28,186 nt of DNA from an uncultured Prevotellamassilia sp. Its GTDB lineage: Bacteria > Bacteroidota > Bacteroidia > Bacteroidales > Bacteroidaceae. Of the stretch, positions 1-7,496 are shown piece after piece. Position 1 is the first letter of the stretch. Every line of letters starts with the position of its first letter. Made by a program: the position numbers and the translations under genes. Location of the stretch: contig CAKQOG010000031.1 in NCBI GenBank assembly GCA_934255485.1, forward strand, positions 1-28,186. Direction: 5' to 3'. A model generated the notes under the pieces. It was not told where the DNA came from. It ran no database searches and saw nothing but the letters and a program-made list of their open reading frames with translations.

Positions 1-333
1 GGTATGGACGTAGAAAAGTGGGGCAATAAGGCATTAAAGGTAAAAAGAATGTTTGTAAATGCAGCAGAAGACGAAGGCTTAATGACCATGCTACCACATA
101 AAACTTTACAAGAAAAAGCAACGCTTGTTTGGAGCGCAAAAGAGGCTGTTTATAAATGGAAAGACAAGGCTGGATTATCATTAAAAAACGACATTTTGCT
201 GATGCAGAGCGAATGGGATGATAACTTACAGGTAAATGTCGGTGCACAGCACGAAAAAGCATTTGTAAACTATAAATCATACGCCGACTGCATACTAACT
301 TGTTGTGGAGCAAGGCCTTTTGCGATAAAATAA
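1..333 (+). CDS. 4'-phosphopantetheinyl transferase family protein (3' part)
   Basis: The reading frame is open from the first base, so the gene starts upstream of the window and only about 110 C-terminal residues are present. Two hallmarks of the Sfp/AcpS-like superfamily are visible: G-M-D-V-E at the very edge (family G-[IV]-D-[IV]-E, Mg2+/CoA binding) and W-S-A-K-E-A-V-Y-K at about residues 43-51 (family W-x-x-K-E-A). Such enzymes move phosphopantetheine from CoA onto a serine of an acyl or peptidyl carrier protein. The Met at position 4 lies inside the first motif, so it is not the true start. Whether the target is the fatty-acid carrier protein or a secondary-metabolism carrier cannot be told from this fragment. 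The next gene is separated by 60 bp carrying a promoter box. Confidence 0.85.
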   Translation, partial: GMDVEKWGNKALKVKRMFVNAAEDEGLMTMLPHKTLQEKATLVWSAKEAVYKWKDKAGLSLKNDILLMQSEWDDNLQVNVGAQHEKAFVNYKSYADCILTCCGARPFAIK

Positions 334-334
334 C

Positions 335-342
335 TAACTTTG
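335..342 (+). promoter_or_regulatory. Bacteroidota -7 box upstream of the ABC-F gene
   Basis: TAACTTTG matches the TAnnTTTG consensus exactly, directly after the preceding stop codon and about 50 bp before the ABC-F start. No clear TTG element lies at the expected 19-21 bp upstream, so this rests on the -7 box alone. Confidence 0.4.
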
Positions 343-393
343 CAAAGATTTTAAAGAACAGAATATAAATAACATTATTTCGATTATAAAAAA

Positions 394-2016
394 ATGATAA
401 CCGTTTCCAACTTAGCCATTCAATTTGGCAAACGTATTCTTTATCAAGACGTAAACATGAAATTCACCAATGGTAATATATATGGAATCATTGGTGCTAA
501 TGGTGCAGGAAAATCTACACTGTTAAAGGCTATATCTGGTGAATTGGAGCCAACTAAAGGTAAGGTGGAAATGGGACCAGGCGAACGTCTTTCGGTGTTA
601 AGCCAGGACCACTTTAAGTATGATGAATTTACCGTTCTTGATACTGTTTTGATGGGACATACCACAATGTGGCAGGTGATGCAAGAACGTAACGAACTCT
701 ACTCAAAGGCAGACTTCTCTGACGAAGATGGCATTAAAGTGGCAGAACTCGAAGATAAGTTTGCACAGATGGGTGGATATACTGCTGAGAATGATGCAGC
801 AACCTTGTTGAGCGGATTGGGCATAAAAGAGGCCCTTCATGGCAAGCTTATGGGTGAGTTGAGTGGTAAGGAAAAAGTGCGTGTAATGCTTGCACAAGCC
901 CTTTTTGGTGAGCCAGACAACTTGCTCTTGGATGAGCCTACTAACGACCTTGACTTGGAAACAGTAGAATGGCTCGAAGATTATTTGGGTAATTTTGAGC
1001 ACACGGTGCTTGTGGTAAGTCACGACCGTCACTTCCTCGATCAGGTATGTACCCACACAGTCGATATAGACTATGGCAAGGTTACATTGTTCTCGGGTAA
1101 CTACTCATTCTGGTATGAGTCTTCACAACTTGCTTTGCGCCAAGCTCAAAACCAAAAGCAAAAGGCCGAAGAGAAGAAAAAAGAGTTGGAAGAGTTTATT
1201 CGCCGCTTCTCTGCTAATGTGGCAAAGAGTCGTCAGACAACAAGCCGTAAGAAGATGCTCGAAAAACTCAACGTTGAAGAAATCAAGCCTTCTACGCGTA
1301 AATATCCTGGCATTATCTTCCAAATGGACCGTGAACCAGGCAATCAAATACTTGAAGTAAAGGATTTGAAGGCAACACTTGAAGATGGTACTGTATTGTT
1401 TGATAAACTGAATTTTACAGTAGAAAAAGGCGAAAAAATAGTATTTTTAAGTCACGACCCTCGTGCAATGACTGCGCTATTTGAAATTATCAATGGCAAC
1501 ATGAAACCAGCGAGTGGTAGCTATAAGTGGGGGGTTACAATCACAACTGCTTATTTGCCTCTTGACAATACTTCGTTCTTCAATACCGATATGGATATGT
1601 TGGATTGGCTGAGTCAGTACGGCGAAGGCAACGATGTCTATTTTAAAGCATTCCTTGGTCGTATGCTCTTTAAGGATGAAGATATTCAAAAAAAGGTGAG
1701 CGTATTATCGGGTGGTGAAAAAATGCGTTGTATGATTGCACGTATGCAACTACGCAATGCTAACTGCTTGATTTTGGATACACCTACCAACCACTTGGAT
1801 ATGGAAAGCATCCAGGCATTCAATAACAACTTGAAGCTGTTTAAGGGTAACATCCTCTTCTCAAGTCATGACCATGAATTTATCAACACCATAGCCAACC
1901 GCATTATCGAACTTACACCTAATGGCAGCATCGATAAGCTAACAACTTATGAAGATTATATTCATGACGACAGAGTGAAAGAAATGAAAGAAAAGCTTTA
2001 CAATACGGCAAAATAA
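394..2016 (+). CDS. ABC-F family ATPase with degenerate second nucleotide-binding domain
   Basis: A 540-residue soluble protein with two ABC ATPase domains and no membrane segment, the ABC-F architecture. These proteins bind the ribosome and modulate translation or antibiotic sensitivity. Domain 1 is intact: Walker A G-A-N-G-A-G-K-S-T (34-42), signature LSGKE (156-160), Walker B LLLDE (177-181), switch His210. A charged linker (about 243-310) joins the domains. Domain 2 keeps LSGGE (438-442) and a switch His492, but the Walker A position reads FLSHDPRAMT (351-360) with no G-K-S/T, and Walker B ends LILDT (459-463), replacing the catalytic Glu with Thr. The layout is closest to the YbiT-type subgroup. 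From memory, similar sequences occur across Bacteroidales, so the decay is probably ancestral. The substrate or ribosomal role is unknown. Confidence 0.9.
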   Translation: MITVSNLAIQFGKRILYQDVNMKFTNGNIYGIIGANGAGKSTLLKAISGELEPTKGKVEMGPGERLSVLSQDHFKYDEFTVLDTVLMGHTTMWQVMQERNELYSKADFSDEDGIKVAELEDKFAQMGGYTAENDAATLLSGLGIKEALHGKLMGELSGKEKVRVMLAQALFGEPDNLLLDEPTNDLDLETVEWLEDYLGNFEHTVLVVSHDRHFLDQVCTHTVDIDYGKVTLFSGNYSFWYESSQLALRQAQNQKQKAEEKKKELEEFIRRFSANVAKSRQTTSRKKMLEKLNVEEIKPSTRKYPGIIFQMDREPGNQILEVKDLKATLEDGTVLFDKLNFTVEKGEKIVFLSHDPRAMTALFEIINGNMKPASGSYKWGVTITTAYLPLDNTSFFNTDMDMLDWLSQYGEGNDVYFKAFLGRMLFKDEDIQKKVSVLSGGEKMRCMIARMQLRNANCLILDTPTNHLDMESIQAFNNNLKLFKGNILFSSHDHEFINTIANRIIELTPNGSIDKLTTYEDYIHDDRVKEMKEKLYNTAK

Positions 2017-2023
2017 TAATGAC

Positions 2024-2080
2024 AAACATGCTAATATGACTATTAATACACTGATAGTATGTTATTGGCATGTTTTTTGC
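2024..2080 (+). terminator. Rho-independent terminator after the ABC-F gene
   Basis: The arms AAACATGC (2024-2031) and GCATGTTT (2068-2075) pair perfectly and extend through 2032-2036 with 2063-2067 (one G-U). An inner stem forms from 2039-2043 with 2054-2058. A run of six T (2073-2078) follows the stem. Confidence 0.65.
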
Positions 2081-2109
2081 TTCTTGTAAAACAATAAAAA
2101 ATATGAATT

Positions 2110-2679
2110 ATGGAAAAAGAAGAAATTAAGGACAAGGATATACAAAAGGACAAAAAAGACGTTGCTGAAAAGGATGTCAATAAAGAACAGAATACTGAAG
2201 AAAAGGCAGAAAAAGAACTGACAGATGCAGAGAAACTTGAAGCTGCAAACGAGGAAATTGCTTCGCTGAAAGATAAGTATTTGCGCCAAGTTGCGGAGTT
2301 TGATAATTACCGCAAACGCACAATGAAAGAAAAGGCTGAACTCATCTTGAATGGAGGAGAGAAGGTGCTTAGTGCCTTGCTTCCTATCTTGGATGATTTG
2401 GAACGTGCTGCGCAGAATATCGAAAAAAGTCAGGATGTTGATGCACTGAAAGAAGGCGTAAGTCTTATCATCGACAAATTGAATAAGACACTTACAGCGC
2501 AAGGATTGAAGAAGATGGAAACTATCGGAAAAACTTTCGATACAGACTTTCATGAGGCTGTAGCTCTGATCCCTGCACAACAAGAAGAACAGAAAAATCA
2601 TGTGATTGATTGCGTTCAATCGGGCTATATGCTAAATGATAAGGTAATTCGTCATGCCAAGGTTGTGGTAGGACAGTAA
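2110..2679 (+). CDS. grpE: Nucleotide exchange factor GrpE
   Basis: GrpE releases ADP from DnaK and resets the Hsp70 cycle in the cytoplasm. The 189-residue protein has the expected build. A Lys/Glu/Asp-rich disordered N-terminus (1-45) is followed by a long coiled coil (about 45-100) containing the family stretch R-Q-V-A-E-F-D-N-Y-R-K-R. The C-terminal beta domain has F-H-E-A-V near 140 and ends G-Y-M-L-N-D-K-V-I-R-H-A-K-V-V-V. The ATG at 2110 is the only sensible start; the ATG at 2103 is out of frame. dnaJ follows after 49 bp on the same strand, so the two are probably co-transcribed. Neither hrcA nor dnaK is in the window. I saw no clear heat-shock operator upstream. Confidence 0.96.
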   Translation: MEKEEIKDKDIQKDKKDVAEKDVNKEQNTEEKAEKELTDAEKLEAANEEIASLKDKYLRQVAEFDNYRKRTMKEKAELILNGGEKVLSALLPILDDLERAAQNIEKSQDVDALKEGVSLIIDKLNKTLTAQGLKKMETIGKTFDTDFHEAVALIPAQQEEQKNHVIDCVQSGYMLNDKVIRHAKVVVGQ

Positions 2680-2728
2680 TGCTTAGCAAGTACAATATTT
2701 CATATTTCAAGGATAGAGACAAATAGTC

Positions 2729-3895
2729 ATGGCTGACGAAAAAGATTATTATAAAATACTTGGCGTAGAACGCACTGCAACCGCTGAAGAAATTAAAAGA
2801 GCATATAAAAAGGTTGCAATTAAATATCATCCTGATCGTAATCCAGGCAATAAAGAGGCTGAAGAGAAATTTAAGCAAGCAGCCGAGGCTTACGATTGCT
2901 TGCGTGACCCAGATAAACGTGCACGTTATGATCAATTTGGTGCAGATGGTGTGAATGGCGCTGGTGGCTTTGGCGGCTTTGGTGGCCAAGGTATGGATAT
3001 TAATGATATATTTAGTGCCTTTGGTGATATATTTGGCGGTCATGGTTTTGGTGGCTTTGGCGGCTTCGGCGGTGGTGGCGCAAGTCAGCCACGTCAATAT
3101 AAGGGCAACGACATGCGCATGAAAGTGCGCTTGACGCTTAGTGAAATAAGTAGTGGCGTTGTAAAAAAATTCAAGGTAAAGAAGGATATTACTTGTCCAG
3201 AATGTGGTGGTAGTGGATGCGAAAAGGGATCACACCCAGAAAGTTGCCCTACTTGTCATGGACAAGGTTATGTGGTTAAAACACACCGCACAATGTTGGG
3301 CATGATGCAATCGCAAGAGGTATGTTCCACTTGTCATGGTGAAGGCTCTATCATTAAGAATAAATGTTCTAAATGTCAAGGAACTGGTATTGTGAAAGGT
3401 GAGGATATCGTAGAGATCTCAATCCCCGCCGGCATTGCTGAGGGTATGGTGCTCAATGTACCACAAAAGGGTAATGCTGGTATGCACAATGGTGTTCCGG
3501 GTGACATTCAGGTTGTTATTGAAGAAGAACCACAAGATACCTTTATTCGTGATGAAAACGATTTGATTTATAATCTTCTACTGACTGTATCGCAAGCTAC
3601 ACTCGGTGATAGTGTTGAAATACCAACTTTAACGGGTAAGGCAAAAATTAAAATAGAACCAGGAACACAACCTGGTACAGCTCTAAGGCTACGAGGAAAG
3701 GGATTGCCAGCTCTGCGTGGATACGGAAGTGGCACAGGTGACATCGTTGTCAATATAAGTGTTTATATTCCTGAAACGCTTACTAAGGAAGAAAAAACGC
3801 ACTTTGAAGCAATAAAAGAAAGTGAGAATTTGAAACCAAGTGGTAATGTAATACGAAAGATATTCAAATCTTTCAGGAATTATTTTAATAAATAA
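2729..3895 (+). CDS. dnaJ: Chaperone protein DnaJ (Hsp40)
   Basis: This is the co-chaperone that delivers unfolded clients to DnaK and stimulates its ATPase. The 388-residue protein has all class I DnaJ parts. There is a J domain (1-70) with the HPD tripeptide at 34-36, and a long Gly/Phe-rich linker (about 74-118). The zinc-finger region has four C-x-x-C-x-G-x-G repeats (156-163, 173-180, 199-206, 213-220), followed by two C-terminal substrate-binding domains. The GF region is rich in G-G-F-G repeats, typical of the phylum. The gene is the second of a grpE-dnaJ pair and is followed by a hairpin that probably ends the unit. Confidence 0.98.
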   Translation: MADEKDYYKILGVERTATAEEIKRAYKKVAIKYHPDRNPGNKEAEEKFKQAAEAYDCLRDPDKRARYDQFGADGVNGAGGFGGFGGQGMDINDIFSAFGDIFGGHGFGGFGGFGGGGASQPRQYKGNDMRMKVRLTLSEISSGVVKKFKVKKDITCPECGGSGCEKGSHPESCPTCHGQGYVVKTHRTMLGMMQSQEVCSTCHGEGSIIKNKCSKCQGTGIVKGEDIVEISIPAGIAEGMVLNVPQKGNAGMHNGVPGDIQVVIEEEPQDTFIRDENDLIYNLLLTVSQATLGDSVEIPTLTGKAKIKIEPGTQPGTALRLRGKGLPALRGYGSGTGDIVVNISVYIPETLTKEEKTHFEAIKESENLKPSGNVIRKIFKSFRNYFNK

Positions 3896-3898
3896 AAC

Positions 3899-3945
3899 AA
3901 TGGCGAGTGGACAGACTTTTAGGGTTTGCCTACTCGCTATTTTAT
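3899..3945 (+). terminator. Probable terminator after dnaJ
   Basis: The arms 3899-3910 and 3930-3941 pair over 12 bp (two G-U), with core GCGAGT/ACTCGC. The preceding A-rich and following T-rich flanks would allow function on either strand. The T tract is short and interrupted, so confidence is moderate. Confidence 0.5.
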
Positions 3946-3964
3946 AAATGAGCATATTTTTACG

Positions 3965-5269
3965 ATGAATTATAAGGAAACAGTTAATTACTTGTTTAAC
4001 TCTGCACCTTTGTTTCAAAATGTAGGTGCGGGGGCTTATAAAGAGGGACTATCAAATACTCACATTCTTGATGAGCATTTTAATCATCCACACACTCAAT
4101 ATAAAACTATCCATATTGCAGGAACAAATGGAAAAGGCAGTTGTGCACATACGATTGCAGCAATGTTGCAACACCGCGGTTTGAAAGTGGGACTATATAC
4201 TTCGCCACATCTAATGGATTTTAGGGAAAGAATACGAATCAACGGACAAATGATTTCGGAAGAGTATGTGGTGGACTTTGTTGAACATGAACGTGCCTTT
4301 TTTGAACCATTACACCCTTCTTTCTTTGAGATAACTACGGCAATGGCTCTTAAGTATTTTGCCGACGAAAAGGTAGATGTAGCTGTGATAGAAGTGGGGT
4401 TAGGTGGCCGATTAGACTGTACAAATATTATTAATCCTTGTTTGTCGGTAATAACCAATATAAGTTTTGATCATACACAGTTTTTAGGTAACACATTGGC
4501 ACAAATTGCAAGCGAAAAAGCTGGAATTATAAAGCATGATGTACCTGTTGTAATCGGAGAGTTTGTGGCAGAAACCCGTCCTATCTTTGCAGAGAAAGCG
4601 AAGTCTGTAAATGCTCCTATTATTTATGCAGAGGATGAAAATGAAGTGATATCCTCTGTGGTAAATGAGGATGGCCTACGCTGTTATGAAACAAAATCTT
4701 TTGGAAATATAATAGGGGAATTGGCTGGAGAATGCCAGATAAAAAATACAAATACATTGCTTTGTGCTGCAAAGATTATAATGCCCATTTTTAAACTTAC
4801 AAAAGAAGATGTTCTTTATGCTTTCCGAAATGTATGTAAGGTTACGGGGCTTATGGGTAGGTGGCAAGTACTTCAAAGAAATCCAATGACTGTATGCGAT
4901 ACAGGACATAATATGGGCGGTTGGCAATATCTTGGTCATCAGTTAAATGAGGCCGCAAAAAAATATGACCAAGTGCACATAGTGTTTGGAATGGCAAATG
5001 ATAAAGACGTTCAGCATGTATTGTCTTGCTTGCCTTTGTCTGCTAAATGCTATTGGACTAAAGCCTCTGTACATCGTGCAATGGATGTAAATATAATTGC
5101 AGAATTAGCTAAAAAACAAGGCTTGAATGGTGAGGGTTTTGAAAACGTGGCGAGTGCATACGATGTTGCAATGAATGCGGCTAAGGTAAGCGACTTTGTT
5201 TATATAGGCGGAAGTAGTTTTGTAGTGGCAGATTTGTTGAATTATTTGCATAATCAGCAAAAAAGATAG
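3965..5269 (+). CDS. folC: Bifunctional folylpolyglutamate synthase / dihydrofolate synthase
   Basis: This Mur-ligase-like enzyme joins dihydropteroate and glutamate to make dihydrofolate and then adds further glutamates to folates. The P-loop G-T-N-G-K-G-S is at residues 53-59, followed by family stretches G-L-Y-T-S-P-H-L, V-A-V-I-E-V-G-L-G-G-R-L-D, and S-x-D-H-x-x-x-L-G with a nearby E-K-A-G-I. The C-terminal ligase domain contains V-C-D-T-G-H-N and F-G-M-A-N-D-K-D. I chose the ATG at 3965 (434 residues) because it gives the family-typical N-terminus (M-N-Y-K-E-T). The frame stays open upstream to a TTG at 3926, but that codon lies inside the terminator hairpin. The pyrimidine genes follow after 67 bp. 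Confidence 0.95.
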   Translation: MNYKETVNYLFNSAPLFQNVGAGAYKEGLSNTHILDEHFNHPHTQYKTIHIAGTNGKGSCAHTIAAMLQHRGLKVGLYTSPHLMDFRERIRINGQMISEEYVVDFVEHERAFFEPLHPSFFEITTAMALKYFADEKVDVAVIEVGLGGRLDCTNIINPCLSVITNISFDHTQFLGNTLAQIASEKAGIIKHDVPVVIGEFVAETRPIFAEKAKSVNAPIIYAEDENEVISSVVNEDGLRCYETKSFGNIIGELAGECQIKNTNTLLCAAKIIMPIFKLTKEDVLYAFRNVCKVTGLMGRWQVLQRNPMTVCDTGHNMGGWQYLGHQLNEAAKKYDQVHIVFGMANDKDVQHVLSCLPLSAKCYWTKASVHRAMDVNIIAELAKKQGLNGEGFENVASAYDVAMNAAKVSDFVYIGGSSFVVADLLNYLHNQQKR

Positions 5270-5336
5270 AACAATCTTATAACGAAACGAATTTTATAGT
5301 TATATTTACACTGATTTAGAAAAATTGCTATCAGTT

Positions 5337-6284
5337 ATGAGCGACAAACACAGTTTAGTAACAATTGCCAATCTGTCGAAAGAGAAGATTCTTTATCTGT
5401 TACAGATGGCACAAGAGTTTGAGAAGCATCCTAATCGCAAGTTGTTGGATGACAAAGTAGTGGCTACACTCTTTTTTGAACCATCCACACGTACACGTCT
5501 TTCTTTTGAGACGGCAGCAAATCGTTTGGGAGCACGCGTTATAGGTTTTACAGACCCTAAGGTGACAAGTTCTTCAAAAGGAGAAACCTTGAAGGATACC
5601 ATTATGATGGTGAGCAATTATGCTGATGTGATTGTAATGCGTCATTATCTTGAGGGGGCTGCCCTATATGCAAGTGAAGTGTCGCCAGTGCCCATTGTGA
5701 ATGCGGGTGATGGTGCCAATCAGCATCCTTCGCAAACTATGCTTGATTTGTATAGTATTCAAAAAACGCAGGGCAGACTCGATAACCTCAATATATTCTT
5801 GGTTGGTGATTTGAAGTACGGAAGAACTGTGCATTCGCTTATTATGGCAATGAGACATTTCAATCCAACGTTCCATTTCATAGCCCCCAAGGAGTTGGCA
5901 ATGCCCGAGGTTTATAAAGAATATTGCCGTGAGCACAACATAAAGTTTGAAGAACACGAAGACTTTAATTCGGATGTAATCAGTCAAGCTGACATCTTGT
6001 ATATGACGCGTGTTCAGCGTGAACGCTTTACGGATTTAATGGAATATGAACGTGTTAAGGATGTATATATCCTTCGTGCATCAATGCTTGATAAAGCACG
6101 CGATAACATGAAAATATTGCATCCGCTACCTCGTGTAAATGAGATTGCTTATGATGTGGATAGTAACCCTCATGCTTACTATTTTGAACAAGCTCACAAT
6201 GGTTTGTTTGCTCGACAAGCCATTATTTGCGATGTTTTGGGTATTACACTCGACGAGGTAAAAAAAGATAAACTTAATAAGTAA
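5337..6284 (+). CDS. pyrB: Aspartate carbamoyltransferase catalytic subunit
   Basis: PyrB joins carbamoyl phosphate and aspartate to make carbamoyl aspartate, the committed step of pyrimidine synthesis. The carbamoyl-phosphate loop F-E-P-S-T-R-T is at residues 47-53. Also present are S-S-S-K-G-E (the 80s loop that reaches the neighbouring active site), H-P-S-Q-T-M-L-D-L, G-D-L-K-Y-G-R-T and H-P-L-P-R-V-N-E-I. The 315-residue length suits the family. The ATG at 5337 is preferred over an in-frame TTG four codons upstream (5325). pyrI follows after 11 bp, so the two chains form the regulated holoenzyme from one transcript. Upstream, TATATTTA differs from the -7 consensus at one base, too weak to call. 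Confidence 0.98.
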   Translation: MSDKHSLVTIANLSKEKILYLLQMAQEFEKHPNRKLLDDKVVATLFFEPSTRTRLSFETAANRLGARVIGFTDPKVTSSSKGETLKDTIMMVSNYADVIVMRHYLEGAALYASEVSPVPIVNAGDGANQHPSQTMLDLYSIQKTQGRLDNLNIFLVGDLKYGRTVHSLIMAMRHFNPTFHFIAPKELAMPEVYKEYCREHNIKFEEHEDFNSDVISQADILYMTRVQRERFTDLMEYERVKDVYILRASMLDKARDNMKILHPLPRVNEIAYDVDSNPHAYYFEQAHNGLFARQAIICDVLGITLDEVKKDKLNK

Positions 6285-6295
6285 TTGCTGGTAAA

Positions 6296-6757
6296 ATGAA
6301 ACGTCAAGAACTTATGGTTGCCGCTATTAAAAACGGAACCGTTATAGACCATATTCCATCAAACAAATTGTTTCAAGTAGTTAGACTTTTGCATCTCGAA
6401 GGTGAAAACGAAAAGTCTCAAGTAATGATTGGATACAATTTGCCAAGTAAAAAGATGGGCAATAAAAGCATTATTAAGATTGCTGATAAGTTTTTTACAG
6501 ATGCTGAACTCAATATATTAAGTGTTGTTGCCCCAAATGTAACCTTGTGTATCATTAAAGACTACGAGGTAGTAGAAAAGAAATGTGTGGCATTGCCTAA
6601 TGAAATTGTAGGAATTGTAAAATGTGGTAATCCTAAATGCATCACAAACAATGAACCTATGTATACACGTTTCAGAGTATCTGATATGGCGAAAGGTATT
6701 ATACAATGTGAATATTGCAAAAAGGAACAAGCATTAGATGCAATAAAACTTGTTTAA
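6296..6757 (+). CDS. pyrI: Aspartate carbamoyltransferase regulatory subunit
   Basis: This subunit binds nucleotide effectors (ATP, CTP/UTP in the best studied enzyme) and bridges PyrB trimers. The 153-residue protein has the N-terminal allosteric domain with the conserved run A-I-K-N-G-T-V-I-D-H-I-P (10-21). The C-terminal zinc domain has four cysteines in the standard pattern: C110, C115, C138 and C141. The next gene begins within or immediately after the 3' end of pyrI, indicating tight coupling. A PyrI subunit implies an allosterically controlled enzyme, although actual effectors must be measured. Confidence 0.97.
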   Translation: MKRQELMVAAIKNGTVIDHIPSNKLFQVVRLLHLEGENEKSQVMIGYNLPSKKMGNKSIIKIADKFFTDAELNILSVVAPNVTLCIIKDYEVVEKKCVALPNEIVGIVKCGNPKCITNNEPMYTRFRVSDMAKGIIQCEYCKKEQALDAIKLV

Positions 6758-6761
6758 AATA

Positions 6762-7334
6762 GTGGAAGGAGAAAAACTTGATTGGAAACCAGGTACAATG
6801 ATTTATCCATTACCTGCTTTGCTTATATCATGTGGCGTAAATCCCGAAGAATATAATATATTTACTGTTGCATGGTCGGGTACGATATGTACGAATCCTG
6901 CAATGTGTTACATATCAGTACGTCCCGAACGTTTCTCTTACGATATAATCAAACGGAATATGGAGTTTGTTATCAATCTTACTACCGAAGATATGGCCAA
7001 TGCAACCGATTGGTGTGGTGTTCGGTCGGGGCGTGATTATAACAAATTTAAAGAAATGAACCTTACTCCATCATCTTCTCATGCCATTCGTACCCCAATT
7101 ATAGCAGAGTCACCGCTAAGCATAGAATGTAAGGTCAAGGAGATTGTTCATCTTGGTTCGCACGACATGTTTATAGCTGAGGTCGTAAATGTTCAAGCAG
7201 ATGCAAAGTTTCTTGATAAAGATGGTAAGTGGCATTTAGATAAAAGCAATCCATTGGTTTATCTTCATGGAGCTTATTACTCGTTGGGTGATTTTATAGG
7301 ACGTTTTGGTTTCTCTGTAAAGAAAGATAAATAA
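6762..7334 (+). CDS. Flavin reductase-like (FMN-binding split-barrel) protein
   Basis: About 190 residues resembling the flavin reductase-like split-barrel family: N-terminal P-G-T-M-I-Y-P-L-P-A-L-L, then T-V-A-W-S-G-T-I-C-T-N-P-A-M, S-V-R-P-E-R-F-S-Y, F-V-I-N-L-T-T and, late, G-S-H-D-M-F-I-A-E-V. Members bind FMN and either reduce free flavin with NAD(P)H or act as flavoproteins of unknown role. There is no ATG before the conserved core. Candidates are TTG 6750 (overlapping pyrI by 8 bp) and GTG 6762; I chose GTG because it clears the pyrI stop. The ATG at 6798 would remove conserved residues. Its place directly after pyrI suggests co-expression with pyrimidine synthesis, but no biochemical link is evident. 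Confidence 0.85.
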   Translation: MEGEKLDWKPGTMIYPLPALLISCGVNPEEYNIFTVAWSGTICTNPAMCYISVRPERFSYDIIKRNMEFVINLTTEDMANATDWCGVRSGRDYNKFKEMNLTPSSSHAIRTPIIAESPLSIECKVKEIVHLGSHDMFIAEVVNVQADAKFLDKDGKWHLDKSNPLVYLHGAYYSLGDFIGRFGFSVKKDK

Positions 7335-7409
7335 GAGTTTAACCAATGCAACTAAGCGCATTGAACGTTGTAGATATATTGAGGTTTAATCATCAAGTAA
7401 AGATATAAG

Positions 7410-7465
7410 GTGGGTGCTTTAAATTATTGATAATTAATTGGATAATTTAAAATACCCACTTTTTG
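7410..7465 (+). terminator. Strong rho-independent terminator of the pyrB-pyrI operon
   Basis: The arms 7410-7427 and 7442-7459 pair over 18 positions with one G-U and one mismatch, around a 14-nt AT-rich loop, followed by five T (7460-7464). The GC-rich base (GTGGGT/ACCCAC) adjoins the T run. It separates the flavin reductase gene from glyA. Confidence 0.85.
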
Positions 7466-7496
7466 TTTAAACACTTGCTTTAATCGTTTAATTATT

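Noticed and set aside
703..1056. Long open frames on the opposite strand within ABC-F, grpE, aldolase and ileS genes
   Set aside because: They are antisense or frame shadows of clearly conserved genes, with no motifs of their own.
3926..3964. Upstream TTG extension of folC by 13 codons
   Set aside because: It lies inside the dnaJ terminator hairpin, and the ATG at 3965 gives the family-typical N-terminus.
5325..5336. TTG start four codons upstream of the pyrB ATG
   Set aside because: The ATG at 5337 is a better codon, and the extra residues have no counterpart in the family.
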